From a virus, in the IMG/VR virus record IMGVR_UViG_3300032083_000828, positions 1 through 34,294 of that record: a stretch of 34,294 nt of DNA; one strand, 5' to 3'. Both the position numbers and the translations under genes were made by a program. The notes beneath the pieces were generated by a model. That model saw only the letters and a program-made list of their open reading frames with translations, was not told where the DNA came from and did no database searches. This document shows positions 7,471-13,548 of the stretch, one piece after another. Every line of letters starts with the position of its first letter. Position 1 is the stretch's first letter.

Positions 7471-7741
7471 CGCCTTGCTTCCCCGCAATCTCACCTGAAC
7501 ACGCCATATAACCAGCCGCATCAACATAATTATCTGCGTTACCAACTTGCCCGTTCTTTATCCGAGCCAGCTTCAACAGCGTCATCATAACCCCGACATC
7601 ATTCGCCGTAATGTCATGCCCGCAATGCAGTGACCAATAATCCGCTATAAGCTGGAAGTTGTCTTCCATCTTGCCATGAGTAGCCGCTCTGTCCTGCGTC
7701 ACACAATACAGCGCCGTCCTTAAAATATCATCCCTATTCAC
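7463..7741 (-). CDS. DUF6378-like phage protein
   Basis: 92 residues with the features I associate with the DUF6378 family: RAATHGKMEDNFQLIADYW, then VGVMMTLLKLARIKNG, then NADNYVDAAGYMA. The family is common in phage early regions, frequently near terminase or nucleotide genes, and has no established biochemical role known to me. The helical pattern recalls MazG-type nucleotide hydrolases, which is only a resemblance. The start is GTG, with AGAGAGGAAAG upstream. Confidence 0.7.
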   Translation of the reverse strand: MNRDDILRTALYCVTQDRAATHGKMEDNFQLIADYWSLHCGHDITANDVGVMMTLLKLARIKNGQVGNADNYVDAAGYMACSGEIAGKQGDE

Positions 7742-7827
7742 TAGCTTTCCTCTCTATACGTCCGATGATGGGTTGGACGCACTATATAATAAAAACAAAC
7801 CCTTAGCCATTGCCTGTCACAACCCTG

Positions 7828-7989
7828 TCACAGCACCGGATACTTTTTCTTGCTATCCGTCACAATCAGCTTGCAAATCTTGCACTGGTAAACGCTCTCA
7901 GGCTCATCAGCCAACGTCCTGCCAATAGCCTGCCTCTGCATGACCGTCTGGCATTTCGGGCACTGATTATTATCCAGCAACCTCTGCAT
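7828..7989 (-). CDS. 53-residue zinc-ribbon protein
   Basis: It starts MQRLLDNNQCPKC and contains CPKC (about 10-13) and CKIC (about 38-41), the two knuckles of a zinc ribbon. The ATG at 7989 comes just after the stop of the upstream gene (7997), so the longer frame is an extension into that gene. Likely a small DNA/RNA- or protein-binding adaptor. The function is unknown. The 86 bases between this gene and 7741 hold no convincing gene. Confidence 0.65.
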   Translation of the reverse strand: MQRLLDNNQCPKCQTVMQRQAIGRTLADEPESVYQCKICKLIVTDSKKKYPVL

Positions 7990-7996
7990 TTTCCCA

Positions 7997-8176
7997 TCAC
8001 CCTGCGATATCACGCTCGACCTCCAACTGACCCGTACCGTGGCACTCCTGACAGGTCTGCCATTCATCCCTCAGATAGCCGCCATTATCATAATCACGAA
8101 CGCCGACCTGATAGACTGCCTCACCCTCACCATCACACTCGAAGCACTCATACAAAAACATCTCAGTGTCTCTCAT
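7997..8176 (-). CDS. DnaJ-type zinc-finger small protein
   Basis: 59 residues carrying CFECDGEGEA near the N terminus and CQECHGTGQL near the C terminus. These are two C-x2-C-x-G-x-G repeats like one half of the DnaJ cysteine-rich domain. No J domain is present. It overlaps the stop of the replication gene (TAATG). It probably binds one zinc ion. The function is unknown; similar short proteins are scattered through phage early operons. Confidence 0.7.
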   Translation of the reverse strand: MRDTEMFLYECFECDGEGEAVYQVGVRDYDNGGYLRDEWQTCQECHGTGQLEVERDIAG

Positions 8177-9018
8177 TACATCCACCCCTTATCTCTTGGG
8201 CTTGGTAGCCCGTTTCCTAACGCCATCCAATCGTCATCAGTTTGCTTAGTAAGCATGAACGCCTCAACGTCCGGCAATACCAGCTTATATGAAAATCCCT
8301 GCGAGCCGAAAGCCTTTATATACTTCTGCGTTACATTATCCGCAAATGCCTTCTGCCCCTCCGACAACACCTTGCTCTTGCCACCAGATACCGATTGCTG
8401 GCGATTTGAGCGCCCCTGAGTGCTCTTCCCCTCTTTTCTGCACCAAGTCTGCCAGAAAGCCTTACAAGACGCATAAGCGGCCTTATTACCGCCCTTCTCA
8501 TCCCACAGCCGCATGTCTGTCAGTATTTCCTGCCAATCAAGCTCTAGGCTCTCTGCATACTCCTTATCGAACTGTTCCGGCTCCCACTCAGATAATTTCT
8601 GTTTATTTTGAGCCTTCTTTCTTTTAGTTGATTTTGTATATTCTGTTCTTTGTAAGGTCTGTTCTTTGTAAGTGTCCGTGTTTTCCGTATCCGGTAAAAC
8701 CGTATCCGGTTTTTCAGGACGCGGTGAATCTGAGACTATATAACGAGTTCCGGCGAACTGACCTTCCGTTTTAACGCTTTCACGCACCAAATAACCGTAC
8801 TGCTCCATCGAGCCCAAAATGCGGTAAACTTTGTCCCTACCAATGTCGAACCTGCGTCGCAGTTCAGTCACCCGAACCTGCCAATCAGTCGGCTTGCTCA
8901 ATAGGTACACTAGAACCCCCAGAGCGTCGGCAGATAGCCGCTCATCATTCATTAAATCATTTGGCAATACCGAGAAGTTCTCCCGTATGTTGCCCCGAAT
9001 AATTAAACTATCACTCAT
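8176..9018 (-). CDS. Winged-helix replication initiator / replisome organiser-like protein
   Basis: 280 residues. Residues 10-85 form a winged-helix pattern (NDERLSADALGVLVYLLSKP, then VTELRRRFDIGRDKVYRILG, then YGYLVRE), as in N-terminal domains of phage O-like replication proteins. A charged linker follows. At about 145-195, WEPEQFDKEYAESLELDW then FWQTWCRKEG resembles the region of replisome organisers that contacts host helicase or its loader. With no phage polymerase or helicase in the window, it is the best candidate for recruiting the host replisome. The ATG at 9018 overlaps the methyltransferase stop (ATGA). The assignment rests on pattern similarity only. Confidence 0.7.
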   Translation of the reverse strand: MSDSLIIRGNIRENFSVLPNDLMNDERLSADALGVLVYLLSKPTDWQVRVTELRRRFDIGRDKVYRILGSMEQYGYLVRESVKTEGQFAGTRYIVSDSPRPEKPDTVLPDTENTDTYKEQTLQRTEYTKSTKRKKAQNKQKLSEWEPEQFDKEYAESLELDWQEILTDMRLWDEKGGNKAAYASCKAFWQTWCRKEGKSTQGRSNRQQSVSGGKSKVLSEGQKAFADNVTQKYIKAFGSQGFSYKLVLPDVEAFMLTKQTDDDWMALGNGLPSPRDKGWM

Positions 9019-9527
9019 ATCCATTCCATCCTTTGTCTTGTTGATTCACTATCCCAAACGAACCAAGCATATTGAACTGTTCCCGTGCTTGTTGCTTCCT
9101 CATCACCCCGCCAAATTGTCTGGCGCTTGCTGAAAACATAGCAAACATCAAACGGGTGCTTGCTGTAAAGCCTGTCATACCGGCCCATGCCCTCCAAGAA
9201 CCCAAGCCTCAACAGATAGGCGTGACGCTTATATTCTAGGTCCAACGCCCTCTGGATAAATTCTTCCGCCAATTTATACGGCGGGTTTGTCATAAGATAA
9301 TCGCACGGCCTCTTCTGTAGCATCAGAAAATCTCTGCGCGAATCGCCATAGCCCCTGTCAATCAAGTCCTCGCTGACAACATCATGACCATAGCACCGGA
9401 GCACCTTAGACATTGCACCGTTACCGCAAGCTGGCTCATGCACCCTGCACGGCTCAAGAAACTCATATGCTAACAGAGCGTCTGTCATTGCTGGCGGTGT
9501 CGGATAGAAATCGTCCTTCTCCCTCAC
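9015..9527 (-). CDS. DNA adenine-N6 methyltransferase (phage Dam-like)
   Basis: This 170-residue S-adenosylmethionine-dependent DNA methyltransferase has the cofactor motif EPACGNG (31-37) and catalytic motif NPPY (81-84), which indicates methylation of an exocyclic amino group. PTPPAM near the N terminus is also typical of phage members. The start is GTG at 9527, overlapping the TGA of the preceding gene (GTGA) with GGAG upstream; the longer ATG at 9587 lies inside that gene. No cognate restriction enzyme is evident, so it is an orphan enzyme, likely for evading host restriction or timing replication. The target sequence is unknown. Confidence 0.88.
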   Translation of the reverse strand: MREKDDFYPTPPAMTDALLAYEFLEPCRVHEPACGNGAMSKVLRCYGHDVVSEDLIDRGYGDSRRDFLMLQKRPCDYLMTNPPYKLAEEFIQRALDLEYKRHAYLLRLGFLEGMGRYDRLYSKHPFDVCYVFSKRQTIWRGDEEATSTGTVQYAWFVWDSESTRQRMEWI

Positions 9528-9943
9528 TTTGTATACTCCGTAAATAAATTGATATCGAAGTGAGCCAACAAGCCTTTGTCCTGCCAATCTCTCATCTGGT
9601 TCCTACCACCATATTTAACTTCATAATCCTCGCCGAAAGATATGTAACCTAGCGCATCGTCCCACTGCACAAACAAATAGGCCGGACAAACACAGTAACG
9701 TGACATCTCTCTGGCGCTGATTACCTTACTTAAATTACAGAAAAACGTGTTGTATTTTCGCATATTGTTATTGCGGCAACGCACCTCAACAAGCCCAGTA
9801 ATTTTCCCATCGCGCACCATTGCAAAGTCTAAATGATTATGTATCGGCAACTTATGAGCCTGCACACCCTCAGGCGTTATGCGCTGAATAACACGAGACT
9901 CACGCTCAAGGTCTTGCTTGCTTTCATACAATGGTCGGTTCAT
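9524..9943 (-). CDS. PD-(D/E)XK nuclease-fold protein with variant active site
   Basis: 139 residues. HLDFAMVRDG (D39) followed by LVEVRCRNNN (E53-V-R55) matches the core strand pattern of PD-(D/E)XK endonucleases, but the usual catalytic Lys is Arg. The later segment with CVCPAYLFVQWDD fits the family's third and fourth strands. It may be a nuclease tolerant of Arg, or an inactive DNA-binding derivative. It overlaps the methyltransferase start by four bases. That pairing could suggest a restriction-modification-like couple, but phage Vsr-like or resolvase roles are equally possible. Confidence 0.55.
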   Translation of the reverse strand: MNRPLYESKQDLERESRVIQRITPEGVQAHKLPIHNHLDFAMVRDGKITGLVEVRCRNNNMRKYNTFFCNLSKVISAREMSRYCVCPAYLFVQWDDALGYISFGEDYEVKYGGRNQMRDWQDKGLLAHFDINLFTEYTK

Positions 9944-9960
9944 GACTTACCCCCTGATAA

Positions 9961-10194
9961 TCATATCGACTGCTCGCCGCACCGGACATCGGCCACAAAA
10001 CTAGGACGCTCACCGATGGGAACCTCAGCCCATGTCTCCAAGTGATTGACCCGCAAGGCATCTTCGGCCTGCTTGCCAGCCTTGTAACAGGCAGAAGCCG
10101 TCACAAAGTTCTTGCGCCCGATATAGTCACAGCGAGCCTCAGTAGCTGTACCGGACCCCATAACCAAGCAATACAGAATAACGTACTCAAACAT
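9961..10194 (-). CDS. Small probably exported or membrane-associated protein
   Basis: 77 residues starting MFEYVILYCLVMGSGTATEA, which looks like a short signal peptide or membrane helix with a possible cleavage after the Ala/Thr region. The mature part contains three Cys residues that could form a disulfide outside the cytoplasm. No recognised family. It lies two bases after the resolvase-like gene. It may act at the cell envelope, for example in superinfection exclusion; this is inference. Confidence 0.5.
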   Translation of the reverse strand: MFEYVILYCLVMGSGTATEARCDYIGRKNFVTASACYKAGKQAEDALRVNHLETWAEVPIGERPSFVADVRCGEQSI

Positions 10195-10196
10195 AG

Positions 10197-10505
10197 CTAA
10201 ACCTTTCCTGCGAACATATCTAAGAAGTCACCGAGGTCCATTACCGCCAGAGGCTTTTTCCTGTCAGCCCCCACGACCAAGACATCAGAGCCCTCAAGAT
10301 GTTGATACAAAAACTTGAACCCGTCAGCCCTTTTCTTAGCCTCAATCACCCAAGTCTCTCTGCCCTTCTTAATGTGGACATCGCCCTTAAAACCTGCGGC
10401 GGCACCCGACAGCGGCACCCTGTGAGCCTCAAGGTCACGCAGTCTGGCAAGCTCGACAATCTCGCGCTCGAACCGACTGCCCTTTTCTTTTTGTGGATTA
10501 CTCAT
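10197..10505 (-). CDS. Holliday-junction resolvase-like nuclease (Hjc type)
   Basis: 102 residues. KGSRFERE (E13), HRVPLSGAAAGFKGDV (S33, D42) and WVIEAKKR (E55-A-K57) reproduce the motif order of archaeal-type Hjc/Hje resolvases in the PD-(D/E)XK superfamily. It would cut branched DNA made during recombination or before packaging. The ATG at 10505 sits in an ATGAGTAA overlap with the upstream gene. The catalytic set is complete. It is the fullest match among the four nuclease-fold proteins in this region. Confidence 0.78.
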   Translation of the reverse strand: MSNPQKEKGSRFEREIVELARLRDLEAHRVPLSGAAAGFKGDVHIKKGRETWVIEAKKRADGFKFLYQHLEGSDVLVVGADRKKPLAVMDLGDFLDMFAGKV

Positions 10506-10713
10506 CGCACTCATCCAAGCTAGACGCACCAATTTTTACAGGCTGTTCTGTCCGGTATATCTTACCCAGACTGTCACCGGTTAATTTCTCATCAACGAAC
10601 CCATCATCAGGCAGGCTGGCTGACCACTCGGCATTAGACTTCTTCTGCCACTTCAACCAAAGCTCGTATTCCAGTTGAGAAACTTTACCTTCGAGTTCAC
10701 GACGCTTAACCAC
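10498..10713 (-). CDS. Unknown small helical protein
   Basis: 71 residues with a probable coiled-coil start (RRELEGKVSQLEYELWLKWQ) and an acidic C terminus. The GTG start overlaps the stop of the repressor gene by eight bases and the end overlaps the resolvase gene, so it is co-translated in the same unit. No family recognised. Confidence 0.55.
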   Translation of the reverse strand: MVKRRELEGKVSQLEYELWLKWQKKSNAEWSASLPDDGFVDEKLTGDSLGKIYRTEQPVKIGASSLDECDE

Positions 10714-10903
10714 TGAACACCTCGCACCAATCCTTCAAAGCAACCTTGCCCTTAGTGTACTTATAGATTGCCATCATGTGCATCCCACTCGGCGGGCGCT
10801 TTCCGTAAATCCAGTTGTGAACCGTGGGCTGTGTTACATTCAGTTCCCGTGCGGCTTGCGCTTGTCTAACGCCTTCATTTACAAGGTATTCTTGGAATTT
10901 CAT
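10706..10903 (-). CDS. Cro/CI-like helix-turn-helix regulator
   Basis: 65 residues, almost entirely one DNA-binding domain. QAQAARELNVTQPTVHNWI (about 14-32) is a clear helix-turn-helix, with GKRPPSG following as in Cro/YdaS-type repressors. It lacks a C-terminal dimerisation or cleavage domain, so it is Cro-like rather than CI-like. It is the first gene of the minus-strand replication/packaging unit and faces the recombination operon across a gap holding a dyad, and probably binds there. Its transcript may start only 3-4 bases before the ATG. Confidence 0.85.
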   Translation of the reverse strand: MKFQEYLVNEGVRQAQAARELNVTQPTVHNWIYGKRPPSGMHMMAIYKYTKGKVALKDWCEVFSG

Positions 10904-10987
10904 ATTACTGTCCTTTATACGTTTGACACTACTGTGTATAAACTGTATTAAAGTAATTCTATAAAAAGATAAAGGAGAAAATTAACT
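10904..10987. promoter_or_regulatory. Divergent control region with dyad operator and DnaA box
   Basis: Plus strand: TTGACA (10923-10928), 17-base spacer, TATTAA (10946-10951), and AAGGAG (10972-10977) ahead of a GTG start. Minus strand: TTTATA (10942-10937), 17-base spacer, TATAAA (10919-10914). The two promoters overlap face to face. Their outer hexamers belong to a perfect inverted repeat, TTTATAC (10914-10920) and GTATAAA (10936-10942). The sequence TGTGTATAA at 10933-10941 is a perfect complement of the DnaA box TTATNCACA. An AT-rich stretch follows to 10985. This could be both a genetic switch and a replication-initiator binding site. Confidence 0.72.
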
Positions 10988-11818
10988 GTGAGTGAAGTTC
11001 CTCAGTATTTTGAGACGGTTCAGCTACACCATTTTAGCCCGTCACAATTAAACAAGCCTATTGCAAACTGGATATTCGACTATGTTTATCTGTCAAAAGA
11101 TAAGCGTCGTGAAATCAAAGTAGGCGAGAACGCGGCATATGGCACAGCAGTTCACGGCGGCATTCAGGCTGTATTATCTGCGGGCACCTCAATAGAGGAT
11201 GCATCGGAAGCCGCCATAATGGACTTCGACTTCCATCCCGCTGATGAGAGTGCAGAGAAGCGCGAGAAGTTTCGTGAGCTTATCCCTGCATGCATAGAGA
11301 GCGGTGTTGACCTGCTTGCTGAGACCTTCGGCGGTTGCGAAGAAGAAAAGAAAGTGACTTGCGAACTAGCTGGCATATCCGTGCCGGTCATGGGTTACAT
11401 TGACCTGTTCACAGACAAGGCATTCTGCGAAATCAAAACTAAGGCACCGCGTCAGGGGCCAGCAAGAAAAGACGGAACCCGTAATTTTGGCAAGGCTACT
11501 CTGCCTAAAAAGCCTGAGTTCAGTCACCTCTGTCAGGTTGCTATATATGCGAAGGCTACAGAGCTAGTGCCTCACCTTGCATATGTATCGGCTGATGATG
11601 GCGTTCTGTTTACGCCCGACAACTGCGAGGAGTTACAGTCTGACATGCTGAACTATTGCCTTAATGAGATGCGCCGTCGTGCGGCTCTCAGGCAGAACCT
11701 GTTGCGTATTAGCACAGACCCGAAAGTTTTAGCCAGCCTGACTGACCCCGACTTCCAGCATCCGTTTTACTGGAACCACCAATTTAAAGATGAAGCAAAG
11801 GAGCTATGGAAAATATGA
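10988..11818 (+). CDS. RecB/Cas4-family PD-(D/E)XK exonuclease
   Basis: 276 residues. The motifs of RecB-like nucleases are all present: G52-xxx-H56 (YGTAVH), GYID139LF, CE148IK150TKA and Q183VAIY187. The enzyme should resect DNA ends, giving single strands for the annealing protein encoded next, in the manner of lambda Exo-Beta pairs. No four-cysteine Fe-S set typical of Cas4 was noticed. The GTG start is ten bases after AAGGAG and about 30 bases after the predicted transcription start. It is the first gene of the plus-strand operon. Confidence 0.85.
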   Translation: MSEVPQYFETVQLHHFSPSQLNKPIANWIFDYVYLSKDKRREIKVGENAAYGTAVHGGIQAVLSAGTSIEDASEAAIMDFDFHPADESAEKREKFRELIPACIESGVDLLAETFGGCEEEKKVTCELAGISVPVMGYIDLFTDKAFCEIKTKAPRQGPARKDGTRNFGKATLPKKPEFSHLCQVAIYAKATELVPHLAYVSADDGVLFTPDNCEELQSDMLNYCLNEMRRRAALRQNLLRISTDPKVLASLTDPDFQHPFYWNHQFKDEAKELWKI

Positions 11819-12507
11819 CCGTATGGGAAACACTATCAGCAATCGACGTATCTAAGCATGTCGAGAAAAAGAACGGCTTTACCTACCTGTCATGGGCGTG
11901 GGCTTGGACGGTGCTGAAACAGCACTACCCGTCTGCTCAGTATGTAAAGCATAGTTACAGCGTGAACGGGCTCACAGTGCCTTATATGTTGGATCACAAC
12001 GGCGATGCATATGTTTGCGTCACTGTAAAAATACCCCATAATTCGAGCGATATTACGGGACACTTGGCTGAGGCAACAGAAGTCATGCCGGTCCTAGACC
12101 ATCGCAATAAACCCATCAAAAATCCAGACAGTTTTGCCGTCAACGCCAGCTTACAGCGTTGCATGGTCAAAGCTATGGCTCTGCTCGGTCTGGGTTGCTA
12201 CATTTACGCTGGTGAAGATATGCCAGCAACCAGTTCAGGTGGACCGGACAACTCCGGAAGCAAGCCTGTGCCACGGCAAACCCCTGAGCTTGGCGTAAAA
12301 GAGACACAAGCTCACCAAAGCGCATTAGTTACTGGCTCAGGGGCGAGCGGGCTAAATAAGATTAAACCTCCATTGGCATTAGCTGATGAGGTAGCAATGG
12401 CACCAGATATAGAGAGCCTAAAGAACCTCTATAACCGTGTCTCAATGGGGCTGTCATCGGAAGATAAACAGCTATTTTCTAATCGTAAAAAGGAGTTAAT
12501 GTCTTGA
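11806..12507 (+). CDS. Single-strand annealing protein, Sak3/DUF1071 family
   Basis: 233 residues. The N-terminal 150 residues carry the DUF1071 (Sak3) pattern: FTYLSWAWAWTVLKQHYP, then MLDHNGDAYVCVTVKIP, then SLQRCMVKAMALLGLG. These Rad52-like proteins anneal complementary single strands. The C-terminal 80 residues are low-complexity and probably contact partners. The ATG overlaps the exonuclease stop by 13 bases with AAAGGAG in front, a two-gene end-processing and annealing module. Likely roles are recombination-dependent replication, repair of concatemers, or acquisition of DNA. Confidence 0.88.
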   Translation: MENMTVWETLSAIDVSKHVEKKNGFTYLSWAWAWTVLKQHYPSAQYVKHSYSVNGLTVPYMLDHNGDAYVCVTVKIPHNSSDITGHLAEATEVMPVLDHRNKPIKNPDSFAVNASLQRCMVKAMALLGLGCYIYAGEDMPATSSGGPDNSGSKPVPRQTPELGVKETQAHQSALVTGSGASGLNKIKPPLALADEVAMAPDIESLKNLYNRVSMGLSSEDKQLFSNRKKELMS

Positions 12508-12752
12508 GTAATTATGACCCAGAAATGAAGGGTGCGCTCTTCCGGAATGACAAGGGCGACAATGATAAGCGTCCCGACATGCGGGGCGACATCACAATCA
12601 ATGGCACAAAGTATTCTTTGTCTGCTTGGTCTAACGTGCCGAAAAATGGCGGCGATAAGTTCCTGTCCATAAAGGCAAGCGAGTTCATCGAGAAGACTGC
12701 CGCACCGGAAACCCAGCCAGCGGCAAGCATGGACGATGACATCCCGTTCTAG
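12504..12752 (+). CDS. Small protein with SSB-type C-terminal tip
   Basis: 82 residues with a TTG start overlapping the annealing-protein stop (TTGA) and AGGAG nine bases upstream. The body (GALFRNDKGDNDKRPDMRGD, then YSLSAWSNV) is a short beta-rich unit found in many phages. The last residues MDDDIPF match the acidic tip by which bacterial single-stranded DNA-binding proteins recruit repair and replication enzymes. It is probably a single-strand-binding or host-replisome-docking protein. I cannot confirm an OB fold by eye. Confidence 0.65.
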   Translation: MSNYDPEMKGALFRNDKGDNDKRPDMRGDITINGTKYSLSAWSNVPKNGGDKFLSIKASEFIEKTAAPETQPAASMDDDIPF

Positions 12753-12960
12753 GAAAAAACCACCTAAAAAGCCGAGCAAATATCCAACTATTGATAACTT
12801 TGCTCGGTGCCACTTTTGCAATAAGCAGTTTAACTTCCGATATCAGGGCAGTGTAAACGGAAACAAAAAGGAGTTTTGTGACGATGAGTGTCTTATCAAA
12901 AATTATAGAAAAAATCTTCAGCGGGAACAGCAAGCCAATGAGGAATTTGACTCGCTCTGA
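12736..12960 (+). CDS. Small zinc-finger protein
   Basis: 74 residues with a basic N terminus (RSRKKPPKKPSK) and C25-x2-C28-x19-C48-x3-C52, the last pair as FCDDEC, a treble-clef-like zinc finger. The C terminus is helical and charged. It starts inside the end of the SSB-tip gene, and its last 77 bases overlap the DnaA-like gene in another frame. Likely DNA or RNA binding. Function unknown. Confidence 0.65.
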   Translation: MTSRSRKKPPKKPSKYPTIDNFARCHFCNKQFNFRYQGSVNGNKKEFCDDECLIKNYRKNLQREQQANEEFDSL

Positions 12961-13243
12961 AGAGCAAATTAACAAAGTGCTGGATATCACTTCATCCGTA
13001 ACCGGCATTAATAAAATTGATATTCTTGGCAGAAGAAGGGCCGCGAAACATGTCGAAGCAAGACACATCAGTATGTTCATCTGTGCAGAATTGCTGGGTA
13101 TGTCTTACTCTGAAATCGGCAGGGCATTTGGGCGGGACCATACCACCGTATTCTATGCCCACAAAAAGCTCAGGAAAAGAACGCAGGGCAGAACCAGCCT
13201 TAACACAAATCTCAAAAAAGTAACTGAGAGAATGACCGGATGA
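12884..13243 (+). CDS. Stand-alone DnaA domain IV protein
   Basis: 119 residues. Residues 30-100 match the DNA-binding C-terminal domain of DnaA: VEARHISMFICAELLGMSYS, then EIGRAFGRDHTTVFYAHKKL. The DHTTV signature (85-89) and the Arg (R60) that begins the helix-turn-helix region are kept. No ATPase domain is present, so it cannot unwind DNA as DnaA does. It should recognise DnaA-box-like sites, either steering host DnaA, blocking it, or acting as a transcription factor. The ATG at 12884 has AAGGAG ten bases upstream; a GTG at 12878 is an alternative. A perfect DnaA box lies in its own operon's control region. Confidence 0.88.
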   Translation: MSVLSKIIEKIFSGNSKPMRNLTRSEEQINKVLDITSSVTGINKIDILGRRRAAKHVEARHISMFICAELLGMSYSEIGRAFGRDHTTVFYAHKKLRKRTQGRTSLNTNLKKVTERMTG

Positions 13244-13548
13244 ACTTAGACAGCCGGACGGTTCGTTATGTCGTCCACGGTGATGTCGAAAAATTTCAGG
13301 GAGACGGCTGGGAAGTTGTCTCTCAACTATCATTGCCTCATAGCCAATATGCCGTGCTGATGGAGAATAAAGTGACCGAACCAGAGCTTGAATTTCCTGT
13401 CTTAATAGTGCCTCATGATGATGGTGTGCTAGTCAAAATCAAGGGCGAGACGGCTATCAAGAAGATGACCGCCAAGCAGATGATGGACCTAGCAATAGAG
13501 CTAATCATGCGGGCGAATCGACGGCACAACAATGACGATACTGAATAA
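13240..13548 (+). CDS. Unknown protein
   Basis: 102 residues; the start overlaps the DnaA-like gene stop (ATGA). The segment GDGWEVVSQLSLPHSQYAVL recalls short beta-rich domains in which a GWEVV strand is conserved. The C-terminal half has a helical run (MTAKQMMDLAIELIMRANRR). The function is unknown. Its place between a DnaA-like protein and a nuclease suggests DNA metabolism. Confidence 0.6.
   Translation: MNLDSRTVRYVVHGDVEKFQGDGWEVVSQLSLPHSQYAVLMENKVTEPELEFPVLIVPHDDGVLVKIKGETAIKKMTAKQMMDLAIELIMRANRRHNNDDTE

Noticed and set aside
6967-7545. Longer 192-residue form of the small terminase
   Set aside because: The extra N-terminal residues are encoded within the upstream DUF6378-like gene; the ATG at 7470 has the usual overlap arrangement.
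10706-10903. Evidence for a temperate lifestyle
   Set aside because: A Cro-like regulator alone is not enough; no integrase, excisionase, partition genes or attachment site was seen.
12429-13333. Minus-strand open frames opposite the SSB-tip, zinc-finger and DnaA-like genes
   Set aside because: The plus-strand genes have ribosome sites, coupled starts and domain motifs; the opposing frames have none.
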